Assembly: GCA_018823385.1 (NCBI GenBank)
Contig: JAHJIK010000046.1
Location: forward strand, 1 to 11,271
DNA from: Patescibacteria group bacterium
GTDB lineage: Bacteria; Patescibacteriota; Minisyncoccia; Phycocordibacterales; Phycocordibacteraceae
Direction: 5' to 3'
Length of the DNA: 11,271 bases
Made by a program: the position numbers and the translations under genes. This document shows, piece after piece, positions 1 to 6,809 of the stretch (its first letter is position 1; the number at the start of each line of letters is the position of its first letter). The notes beneath the pieces were generated by a model that was not told where the DNA came from, made no database searches, and saw nothing but the letters and a program-made list of their open reading frames with translations.

Positions 1-827
1 GATACAAGGACAGCGTACTCACACTTCTTTTCAGTGCGATCCTTATCGAGTTCTCGTAAGAAATCTTCATTCTTCTTCTTGGTAGCAGTTTCGTCACCCT
101 CGTTCTTCATCTCGAACATGATTGAAATAAGCTCATTTCCAGATTCATCTGTCTCACGATAAATGTAGTCACCCTTACTACCGCTTGCTGAATCATTATC
201 TTTTTCGAAATATGCGTTCTGAAATCCAGTTGCACGAAGTTTGTTGAATTCAGTTTCGCAGTGTTGCTCGAGTGTTTCTCCAACCATTTTAGTTGAGAGC
301 TTGGTCTTCATATCCTTACGAAGAGCAATTTCCTCATCTTTCATTTTAATGATGTCGTCCTTCGTCTTGAGTTCAGTTGCGTATTTCTCTTTCAGAGCTG
401 TCTCGTGCAGCTGCTTCTCCGTATCCTTATTCCTGAGTTCACTCGCGAGTTCGTCTCTTTCCTTTTCAATTTTATTTACCGCTTCTGTGACAGCTAGTTT
501 CATCTCAAGATCTGCGGTGTTTATCTTCGATTTCACCTCAGCCAACTCTGCCTCTTTCCTTGCTTCAAGCTCTGCTAGTTCGCGATCTTTGTTTGCTTTC
601 AACTGAACTAGTTCAGCATCCTTCTTTGCAAGATCTGACTGCAGGCTGCCCTTAAGGTTTGCCTCGGCTAATTTAATTGCATTTTCCTTATCTTTCTCAA
701 ACAATTCCGCCCGATCGTGAAGCTCTTTTTCAAACTCATGGGTACGTACTTGACCAAGAATATCTGCGTATCCTGCTTCATCAATTTTGAAAGCCTTTTT
801 GCAACTTGGGCAGATGATTTCATTCAT
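1..827 (-). CDS. DUF2130 family coiled-coil PD-(D/E)XK nuclease-like protein (C-terminus cut by window edge)
   Basis: The frame is open from ATG at 827 to the left edge, showing 275 residues; relatives run to roughly 400, so the C-terminal third is missing. The protein opens with a CPSC knuckle (residues 6-9). A long Lys/Glu/Ala-rich segment follows (about 25-150), typical of a coiled coil. The DUF2130 core comes after it, with the GETLEQ motif, then GDYIY (D220) and FEMKN (E239-x-K241). The D...E-x-K spacing fits a PD-(D/E)XK nuclease fold. DUF2130 (COG4487) proteins have no settled function that I know of; DNA cleavage is an inference from the motif. A stop codon lies directly before this ATG in frame, so the start cannot be further upstream. 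The gene is 74 bases downstream of a helicase-nuclease pair on the same strand and may belong to that operon, although a weak terminator-like hairpin lies between. Confidence 0.85.
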   Translation of the reverse strand, partial: MNEIICPSCKKAFKIDEAGYADILGQVRTHEFEKELHDRAELFEKDKENAIKLAEANLKGSLQSDLAKKDAELVQLKANKDRELAELEARKEAELAEVKSKINTADLEMKLAVTEAVNKIEKERDELASELRNKDTEKQLHETALKEKYATELKTKDDIIKMKDEEIALRKDMKTKLSTKMVGETLEQHCETEFNKLRATGFQNAYFEKDNDSASGSKGDYIYRETDESGNELISIMFEMKNEGDETATKKKNEDFLRELDKDRTEKKCEYAVLV

Positions 828-847
828 TTAGGCCATTGTACTCCTCC
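821..847 (-). promoter_or_regulatory. Strong ribosome binding site with a two-codon ORF before the DUF2130 start
   Basis: On the minus strand GGAGGAG (847-841) is followed after four bases by ATG GCC TAA (836-828), and the real ATG starts at 827, directly after that TAA. The ribosome site is well placed for the two-codon ORF and 13 bases from the DUF2130 start. This is the strongest Shine-Dalgarno sequence in the window. Translation of DUF2130 may depend on reinitiation after the mini-ORF, or the site may simply have long spacing. Confidence 0.5.
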
Positions 848-858
848 AAAGCTATTCG

Positions 859-883
859 TAAAAATGACCTGCCTCAGTAGGTC
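859..883 (-). terminator. Weak intrinsic terminator or attenuator candidate after the helicase-nuclease pair
   Basis: On the minus strand GACCT (883-879) pairs with AGGTC (870-866). The stem is extended by one C-G pair beyond an A-C mismatch, which closes a short TGAG loop. The sequence ATTTTTACG follows at once (865-857). A five-base-pair stem plus five T residues is a marginal rho-independent terminator. It sits between the small nuclease gene and DUF2130, so it could lower rather than abolish read-through into DUF2130. Confidence 0.4.
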
Positions 884-901
884 TCTGGTAGCAACATTTA
901 A

Positions 902-1255
902 TCAATTAACGTGAACGTATATACGCTTCTCTCTGGTTTTTGCTGCTTCTGCTAGGGCGGTTGATATCTCTGGCAAATGCAGACGTATCATCTCGTTTGG
1001 GATATGCATAGTGTCGTACCCGTTCTTATGGGAATAGTATCCCCTCTCGAGGTCAGCGAGAATCTGCTTTGGACTCGTAAGGTGCTGTATACCATCCACC
1101 TCAATATTTATCTTTGCCTTAGGCAAAGCGAGATCGATGGTTTTAAAACCATCATGCAACTCCTTATAAACCATGATTCCCTGCTCTTCTAATGCGTCTT
1201 TCAAGGCCAGAGCTTCTTTGGTAGGAACATTATTCTTAGAAACGACGTGAAGCAT
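902..1255 (-). CDS. Small stand-alone Vsr/DUF559-like PD-(D/E)XK nuclease
   Basis: The 117-residue protein carries the pattern of a Vsr/DUF559-type nuclease fold: a helix (about 12-26), then TIDLAL with D41, then the strand NIEVDG (E52-x-D54-G) followed by H58. A later 'ERGYYSHKNGYDTMHIPN' segment (about 69-86) matches the 'R...L...GW.i.R' region that closes such folds. The same E-x-D-G...H signature is present in the C-terminal domain of the helicase encoded just upstream. It starts three bases after the helicase stop, so the two are very likely translationally coupled and work together. The ribosome site is weak (AGTAGGTAAAGT before ATG), which also favours coupling. There is no DNA-binding domain or signal peptide. 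It could be a second catalytic subunit or a partner that regulates the fused nuclease. The fold is moderately certain; the role is inferred. Confidence 0.78.
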   Translation of the reverse strand: MLHVVSKNNVPTKEALALKDALEEQGIMVYKELHDGFKTIDLALPKAKINIEVDGIQHLTSPKQILADLERGYYSHKNGYDTMHIPNEMIRLHLPEISTALAEAAKTREKRIYVHVN

Positions 1256-1258
1256 ACT

Positions 1259-4200
1259 TTACCTACTAAGTTCAATAACCTTAACCATGTCGTCCAGCAC
1301 TTCCTGACGATGATTTATCCAGTGCTGCGACCATACGCGATATATTTTCCATCCGAGCCTTTCAAGTATTTCCTGTCGGAGTCGATCGCGAATACGAGCT
1401 GATTTTGAAGAGTGGTATGCCGCGCCATCACATTCAATACCCAAGATATATTCTCTTTCGTTCGTGGGACTAATAATTGCAAGATCAATTGAGAATCCTG
1501 CTGCCCCAACCTGTCCTTGCACCTGATAGCCCAGTCCCTGAAGTGCAGCCTTAACACTGACCTCAAAATCACTATCCGCATCAGCGTCTTGGATATGAGC
1601 AATCTTTGAAGCTTCAAGCACCGATCTGCCTTTCTCCGCAAACTCTAGATATTTCTGAAGAAGAACGCCGCCACGTGCCTGCTCCCCGGGACTAATCTCA
1701 TGGAACTTGATAGAAGCCACGAGCGTAATATTTTCCTTTGCGCGGGTTACGGCCACGTTCAAGCGACGTTCGCCGCCCTTAGAGTTCAATGGTCCAAATC
1801 TGTTGTAGACATTCCCGTTTCCGTCGCGACCGTATCCAACAGAGAGAATGATATGGTCTCGCTCATCGCCCTGAACCGATTCAAGGTTGCGAATAAAGAA
1901 TGAACTATCCTCGTTGTTAGCGTTTCGAGAATCTGCAGTTTCATCGAGCCTCTCTGAGAGATGTGGGTGGGACTTTATTTGCTCCTTAACCGCTTCACGA
2001 ATCGCTTCCTCTTGAGTCTTGCTAAACGCGATAACACCGAGCGACGAAGTATTTGATTCGACGTGCTTCGCGCATAACTCAGCAACCCGTTTTGCCTCAA
2101 TAAGGTTTACGCGTTCATGGAAAATGCCTTCCTCTACATAATCAAATTTGACGGCATCATAATCTCGCGGAGACGGGAATATGGTCAGGTTCTTGTAGAT
2201 ATGAGCATTGGAGAAGGCGATGAGATCCGAGTGCTTACTGCGGTAGTGATAGGTCAGATACTTATCTGCTCCAGGCAGCACAGTTATTGCGGCTTGAAGG
2301 ATACTCTCATAGCCAATGTTCTCTATCTCTTCTTCCTCGTCTTCGTCTGTGGACGTATCAAAGAACGACGTAGGCGGAAGCTGATGTTCGTCGCCGATAA
2401 TAATTACCTGTTTCGCGCGGGATATGGAGCCAAGAGCGTTTTCAATTCTCATCTGTGAAGCCTCGTCAAAGATCACTACGTCGAATTCTGCTGTCCCGAA
2501 AGGTATATATGAGCTTAGGGTAAGAGGACTCATCATCCAGCAGGGCTTGTAACTCAACAGATGTGAGGCATTTTCCTGGACCAATTTACGGATAGGAATG
2601 TGGCGTTTTATTTTCTGGCTCTCGTTCAAAAGAGTACGTTCAGCTTGTCCACCATATCCCATGGCCAGTTTGATGGAGGGATAGACGTTGGAGAGAACGC
2701 GATATTGATTTGCCTCAAACACTCCTCGTTCAAGGGTACGGAACTCTGCTACGCACCGTTCGTAATCGGTAACATTAAAGTTTTTCAATACTTCATCCTC
2801 GATATAAATATCTGCAAGAACACTGTTGAGATAAGACCATACAAAAACCTCACCAAAATCAGATCTTACGTCGTACTCACGTAATGAGTCGATAAACCAG
2901 CCCATTTTGTATTCCTCAAGCTGGGAAGAGATGCGCTGATATTTCATCCACTTCTCTAGACCATCAGTATCAGCAACCATCTTCGAGACATATTCGGAGA
3001 AGGCCGGAAGTTCCACCTCTTCGATGGAGGTAAGGGCATCAGGGTTATTCATTATCCGACCGATTTCTTCCTTAAGAAGCGTGTATTTGTTCTGCCATGT
3101 CTTCCACGTATCGACATTGGAAGCAAAAGACTTTAATTGTGCATAAAACTCCTCTCGACCTAGTGAGTGATCGACGATTATCCTACTAAGTCGGGAAAGC
3201 TGCTCCTTCTGAGCCTCTAGAAGACTCTTCTTTGTGAGCAACTCCTCAATTGAGGTAAACCCAGTATGTTTCTCATAATCCTCATCAATGAGCTGTCCAC
3301 AAATCTCACTTAATTTGTTAAGGGTTGAGATGTCCGCTTCAATCTCCGCAATAGACTTAGGCTGTGCGGTAGCAGAAATGTATTCGGTCGCTGATTCCAG
3401 CGCAGACAAAAGCTGTTTGGTCTCCCCTACTATCTTTGTAGTGGTTTTAAGGAAGTCAGCAATCAGGGTCTGATCTATTAAATGCTCCTGCTCAGTCAAG
3501 GTATTCAACTTGAATGCTTCAGTGGAAACCTCTTCAAATTTCACAACAATCTCCTTAAATGAATCTAACGAGTCGATATCCGTAAACATGGTCTTGAGAT
3601 CAGCTGCAACCTTATCAAGATTCAGGTTCTCCAGATACTGGATAAGCTTGTTTACACCATCAACCAGCACTTCGGTACTGATTAATTTTACTGAATCGTC
3701 CTGACCGTGCTTCTCTACAAACTCATTCATCAATTTTGAGAACTTATTCTCAAGTCTGAGTGCGTCGGATGCCGCAGATACGATTTCGCTGTACTGCTTA
3801 TGGTTTTGAGGTCTTTGAGTAATACACCATTTTGATACCTCCAATTTGTCCTTCTTGTACGAAGGATGGAAAACTCTTAGGAAGGAAGAGTATTTCGTTG
3901 CAAACCGCTCTTCGATTTCCCATAGTAGTTGTTCTGGTAATTCTCTCGCGGAAATAGACCATTCATTTAGAGTGGCCTTGGTCAAAGCAAGCCGATCGCA
4001 TATTGATTTGATCTCCTGCAAATCTTCCTTAATCTTGTACAGAGACACACGCTCATCCCACCCTTTCAAACGCTGTATAAGCGGGTCAATAGAGAAAATA
4101 CCTCCATATTCCTTAAGCTTTGAAACGCTCGTCGCTGAAAGTATTTCAGAATACTTGTTTTTCTTAAGTAAGCTTTCAACCGTTGGGGTAGTGTCTTGAA

Positions 4201-6172
4201 GAAGCGAAATAGATACCTTTGTCGCTCGAAGAGCATCAGTGGTAAGAGACTCTGCGATCCATAAACGCTTGACCTTGAGAGTCTTCCAGGCTGATGGGAC
4301 TTTATATTTATTGTCTACTCCGAGCTTCTCGTACTCGCCAAGCAAGGCGAGAATATTCGTTACTTGGTTGGCTTCTAAAGATAAGTTCTTTGCATTTACT
4401 TTCTCAGTACGAATAAGACGTTCTTCAACTAGGCCCTCCAAGTCCATAGTTTCTGCAAATGCGAGTAACTCTTGAATTTCAAGAATTGTTGCAGGATCGC
4501 CAAATACGTTTTCCTTCAACTCAGGGAACGCAGATACAAGGGTTGATAGCTCCTTCAATTTTGCAAATAGTCGAGCGCTAAAGTCTGGCGAAAAAGTCTG
4601 TTGTTTAAGACTCTTCCAGTGATTCGTTTCATCAAAAATAACCTCTTTGTATAGAGACAGTTCTGAAAGAATAGAAATCAACTTCTGATATTGTGGGTAG
4701 TTAAGATCACCCGTTTCTGTTGATTTCCAGGGCAATACTAGACTTTCTGCCCTAGGGGCAACTCGCGCAAGTTCGCCATGTATCCAGTAGATACTCTTCT
4801 CTAGTGGCTCGATTATGGACGTTAGAGATTCAAAGTAGGTTCTAAGCGTATCTATTCTTGCTGTTCTCTCGGCAAGCTTTCGGCTTAATGAGTTATTGCG
4901 ATTAGATTCGATAGCAGTAAGAACTCTATTTCTTGATTCAATAATAGATTTAGCGAAGTTCTTCTTATCCGATGAGTGTTGGAAAAGCGGGAGGCAAAGA
5001 TCAGTAATATCAGCTCCCTTTGTTTGTAGGCGGTTATATACGACGTCGAGTGCAACCTGCTTTTCACATACAAAAAGGACTTTCTTCCCACGCGCTAATA
5101 GGCTTGCAATTAGGTTTGCAATGGTCTGACTTTTTCCAGTTCCCGGCGGCCCATGAATAATGAGGTGTTTACCCTTTACCGCCGTTTGAATTGCACGTAG
5201 CTGGCTTTCATCGGCGTCGAGAATCGTGTAATCCTCTTCAGCGCTGAGAAATGTATCGATACTCTCCTCTTCTTCAAGATCTGAAGTATCGCCTGTTTGA
5301 TTCAACTGGCCACTTCCGCAAAGACTTGATACGAACTCGTGTCCATAAATTTCTTCCTCATTGCGCGTTAGGTCTTCATATATTTGCTGCCCATGAAAAG
5401 TGTACTGTCCTAAACGAATACGCAAAGATGTTTTACACTCAATTCCCTTTTCCTCCTTAAAGAGCTTGGCGTACTTTGCAAGGATTTTCTCAATCTCCTC
5501 CCACCTCATTTCCTCAAAGGATTCAGGGAGGTCTTTAGGAAGATTCAATTCTAGCTCCTGCTGTATAAAAAGATTTAAGACTGGGTTTATCTGAATATCG
5601 TATTGCTCAGTATTTACTGAAAGAATGCTCTTCTTCTGTGGTGTCCTTTGATTTAAAATCTCAATCGGAATAAGCAGAAGTGGAGCTTCATAATCTGCTT
5701 CCTTTATTGCCTTAGAAGATCCGCGCCCTGCAAGCTGTTCTTTCCATTGAAGCTCCCCCACCGAAAGGAAGAGTGTATGTAGTCCATGTGAGTCAAAGTT
5801 ATTCTTGGCTTGGAGACGAAGCTTATCGAGAAGCGTTACAAGCTTCTTTCCTTTTACGTTAGTTTCTGGGAGATCGGATTCCAGCTCCTCTTCATCCCTA
5901 TCGTTCTCTTCGGGACTTTTATCTTGTTTGAGAATTTCCTTGTGAGAAAGTTCAAGGGTGAACTCTGAAATCTGACCAAAGACTTCCTCGCATTCGTTGA
6001 GAGAGACCTCGAATTCGACGGATGGTGCGCTCTTGGGAAACTTAAGTAGGCGATTCCTTCTACTAAAATCTATGGCTTTCTTTTGGTAGTAGTTAAGCGT
6101 CTTAAGCCCTTTACTCCTCGGAGTGGATTCTTCGTTTTTATCCTTTATTTTCTTAGTGGTAGCGCCGGGCAT
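1259..6172 (-). CDS. DUF4011 superfamily 1 helicase with C-terminal Vsr-like nuclease (hhe-type defence protein)
   Basis: This 1637-residue multidomain protein has an N-terminal DUF4011 region (about 25-260), recognised from DFSRRNRLLKF, LFLSVGELQW, APLLLIPIEIL and INPVLNLFIQQEL. A Q-motif follows (ADESQLRAI, Q324), then Walker A HGPPGTGKS (K347). Nearly 890 helical, coiled-coil-like residues come next, before the DEASQ box (D1236-E1237). GDEHQLPP (about 1260), VQGDE and NVAVTRAKE (R1477) complete an Upf1-like SF1 motor. The C-terminus (about 1535-1635) is a Vsr/MTES_1575-type nuclease with D1563, E1580-C-D1582-G, a following His, and GWKIYRVWS. DUF4011-helicase-Vsr proteins are known as the 'hhe' anti-phage gene. 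All catalytic motifs look intact and there is no frameshift. An in-frame stop lies 13-15 bases before the ATG, fixing the start. No Shine-Dalgarno is visible. Probable role: ATP-driven sensing or tracking on nucleic acid coupled to cleavage of invading DNA. Confidence 0.9.
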   Translation of the reverse strand: MPGATTKKIKDKNEESTPRSKGLKTLNYYQKKAIDFSRRNRLLKFPKSAPSVEFEVSLNECEEVFGQISEFTLELSHKEILKQDKSPEENDRDEEELESDLPETNVKGKKLVTLLDKLRLQAKNNFDSHGLHTLFLSVGELQWKEQLAGRGSSKAIKEADYEAPLLLIPIEILNQRTPQKKSILSVNTEQYDIQINPVLNLFIQQELELNLPKDLPESFEEMRWEEIEKILAKYAKLFKEEKGIECKTSLRIRLGQYTFHGQQIYEDLTRNEEEIYGHEFVSSLCGSGQLNQTGDTSDLEEEESIDTFLSAEEDYTILDADESQLRAIQTAVKGKHLIIHGPPGTGKSQTIANLIASLLARGKKVLFVCEKQVALDVVYNRLQTKGADITDLCLPLFQHSSDKKNFAKSIIESRNRVLTAIESNRNNSLSRKLAERTARIDTLRTYFESLTSIIEPLEKSIYWIHGELARVAPRAESLVLPWKSTETGDLNYPQYQKLISILSELSLYKEVIFDETNHWKSLKQQTFSPDFSARLFAKLKELSTLVSAFPELKENVFGDPATILEIQELLAFAETMDLEGLVEERLIRTEKVNAKNLSLEANQVTNILALLGEYEKLGVDNKYKVPSAWKTLKVKRLWIAESLTTDALRATKVSISLLQDTTPTVESLLKKNKYSEILSATSVSKLKEYGGIFSIDPLIQRLKGWDERVSLYKIKEDLQEIKSICDRLALTKATLNEWSISARELPEQLLWEIEERFATKYSSFLRVFHPSYKKDKLEVSKWCITQRPQNHKQYSEIVSAASDALRLENKFSKLMNEFVEKHGQDDSVKLISTEVLVDGVNKLIQYLENLNLDKVAADLKTMFTDIDSLDSFKEIVVKFEEVSTEAFKLNTLTEQEHLIDQTLIADFLKTTTKIVGETKQLLSALESATEYISATAQPKSIAEIEADISTLNKLSEICGQLIDEDYEKHTGFTSIEELLTKKSLLEAQKEQLSRLSRIIVDHSLGREEFYAQLKSFASNVDTWKTWQNKYTLLKEEIGRIMNNPDALTSIEEVELPAFSEYVSKMVADTDGLEKWMKYQRISSQLEEYKMGWFIDSLREYDVRSDFGEVFVWSYLNSVLADIYIEDEVLKNFNVTDYERCVAEFRTLERGVFEANQYRVLSNVYPSIKLAMGYGGQAERTLLNESQKIKRHIPIRKLVQENASHLLSYKPCWMMSPLTLSSYIPFGTAEFDVVIFDEASQMRIENALGSISRAKQVIIIGDEHQLPPTSFFDTSTDEDEEEEIENIGYESILQAAITVLPGADKYLTYHYRSKHSDLIAFSNAHIYKNLTIFPSPRDYDAVKFDYVEEGIFHERVNLIEAKRVAELCAKHVESNTSSLGVIAFSKTQEEAIREAVKEQIKSHPHLSERLDETADSRNANNEDSSFFIRNLESVQGDERDHIILSVGYGRDGNGNVYNRFGPLNSKGGERRLNVAVTRAKENITLVASIKFHEISPGEQARGGVLLQKYLEFAEKGRSVLEASKIAHIQDADADSDFEVSVKAALQGLGYQVQGQVGAAGFSIDLAIISPTNEREYILGIECDGAAYHSSKSARIRDRLRQEILERLGWKIYRVWSQHWINHRQEVLDDMVKVIELSR

Positions 6173-6278
6173 AATTAGGAATTTTCTAAGGGATGTCCGG
6201 GTTGTTCTTATTATGAAGTTTAACAGACAATGAGGTTAGAAATTCATAATGCTGTTGAAATAGGCTTATAATTCTTGT
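6173..6278. promoter_or_regulatory. Divergent promoter region, with a leaderless-type promoter for the plus-strand gene
   Basis: This AT-rich 106-base gap separates divergent genes. On the plus strand TTCATA (6243-6248), an 18-base spacer and a perfect TATAAT (6267-6272) place the expected transcription start at 6279, the A of the ATG, so that mRNA would have no leader. On the minus strand a CATAAT (6215-6210) could be a -10 box for the helicase operon, but I find no -35 box at the right distance and no Shine-Dalgarno before its ATG. The plus-strand call is fairly good; the minus-strand one is weak. Confidence 0.5.
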
Positions 6279-6656
6279 ATGCCCAAGAAACGCATCGTCA
6301 TGCTTAGAGACCTGACTCTCCATACCCGCGCAGGCCAGCCTACAGCGAGTTTTGCCCGTGCTGAAGAGAAAGCAATTTCTGAGAACAAGCCGGGACGTGT
6401 TTACGGCAAGCTTCCTAAACCAAAGCCAGAGGACATAGATAGTAAGAAATACACGGTTAAGATCCCTATTACCCTTCCGCCGGATCTAATGGCACAGGTG
6501 GAGAGAGGAGAAGTAGAACTGGCCTTTCCTAAAGAAGGTTTGCCTATATATGCCAGAAAAGACACACAGGAATACATGCAGAATATGAATCGTAAGGAGC
6601 GACGACGCCAGCAATTCAAAAAGCACGGCACGAAGACTTGGCGACCAAAGAAGTAG
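6279..6656 (+). CDS. Unrecognised basic 125-residue protein
   Basis: I do not recognise this protein. It starts MPKKRIVMLRDLTLHTRAG, has a Pro/Lys-rich linker (KLPKPKPED, about 44-52), then a predicted beta-strand pair around YTVKIPITLPPDLMAQVERG (58-77). It ends in a strongly basic tail (about 104-125; KERRRQQFKKHG and WRPKK). The tail suggests binding to nucleic acid. No Cys/His zinc site, membrane segment or catalytic motif is apparent. It is transcribed away from the helicase operon and lies before the packaging genes on the same strand, separated by about 150 bases with their own promoter. It could be a phage structural or DNA-binding protein, or an accessory or regulator of the neighbouring defence operon; the sequence does not decide. 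The ATG is supported by the perfectly placed TATAAT and the absence of a leader. Confidence 0.7.
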   Translation: MPKKRIVMLRDLTLHTRAGQPTASFARAEEKAISENKPGRVYGKLPKPKPEDIDSKKYTVKIPITLPPDLMAQVERGEVELAFPKEGLPIYARKDTQEYMQNMNRKERRRQQFKKHGTKTWRPKK

Positions 6657-6665
6657 TGCTATACT
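6638..6665 (+). promoter_or_regulatory. Extended -10 sigma70-type promoter for the packaging operon
   Basis: TTGGCG (6638-6643, four of six bases match consensus), a 16-base spacer and TATACT (6660-6665) preceded by TGC give an extended -10 element (TGCTATACT). Transcription would start near 6672, leaving about 138 bases of untranslated leader before the methyltransferase gene. The promoter overlaps the last codons of the upstream 125-residue gene. Confidence 0.55.
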
Positions 6666-6685
6666 GCAAACACAATTGAATATAC

Positions 6686-6785
6686 AAGTGGTGCCGTACA
6701 CATGTCCCGCCCACTTCGTTGAGAGAGCCTGAATTTGTCAGCATAGCTGATTAGTTGAGACTTCCCTGCGAAGTGGGCTTTCTCG
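6686..6785 (+). ncRNA. Structured leader or small RNA candidate with mutually exclusive stems
   Basis: GCCCACTTCG (6709-6718) and CGAAGTGGGC (6769-6778) are perfect 10-base complements enclosing 50 bases. Inside lies a nested hairpin TCAGC-ATA-GCTGA (6738-6750), flanked by two copies of GTTGAGA (6718-6724 and 6754-6760). The 3' arm runs into TTTCTCGTT, a poor terminator tail. The 5' arm can alternatively pair with AAGTGG (6686-6691) through CCACTT (6711-6716). This layout of two competing stems resembles an attenuator or riboswitch expression platform in the leader of the packaging operon. I recognise no known RNA family, and it is not a tRNA: no T-loop or anticodon arm can be formed. It could also be a terminator for the 125-residue gene or a packaging recognition site. 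Confidence 0.4.
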
Positions 6786-6808
6786 TTATCTACCCAATAA
6801 GTAACGAG
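6782..6808 (+). repeat. Perfect inverted repeat directly before the methyltransferase start
   Basis: CTCGTTA (6782-6788) and TAACGAG (6802-6808) are perfect 7-base arms with a 13-base spacer; one base later comes the ATG at 6810. As DNA this could be an operator for a dimeric repressor. As RNA it would hold the region just before the start codon in a stem and could block ribosome entry. No Shine-Dalgarno is visible here apart from GAG inside the right arm. Confidence 0.5.
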
Positions 6809-6809
6809 T

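Noticed and set aside
241..606. Plus-strand open frame rich in Ser/Phe/Leu
   Set aside because: It is the antisense shadow of the coiled-coil part of the DUF2130 gene; antisense of Glu/Lys/Ala-rich coding gives Ser/Phe/Leu-rich frames.
1315..1641. Minus-strand alternative frame over the helicase C-terminus, considered as a frameshift or overlapping gene
   Set aside because: The main frame continues without a break through all nuclease motifs, so no frameshift is needed.
2117..2458. Plus-strand open frame of 113 codons inside the helicase gene
   Set aside because: The opposite strand encodes the conserved GDEHQLPP and DEASQ motif region, so this frame is a shadow; it has no ribosome site or recognisable domain.
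6709..6778. A tRNA-sized stretch whose ends pair like an acceptor stem
   Set aside because: No T-loop consensus, no anticodon arm and no D-arm can be formed; only the outer stem and one nested hairpin fold.
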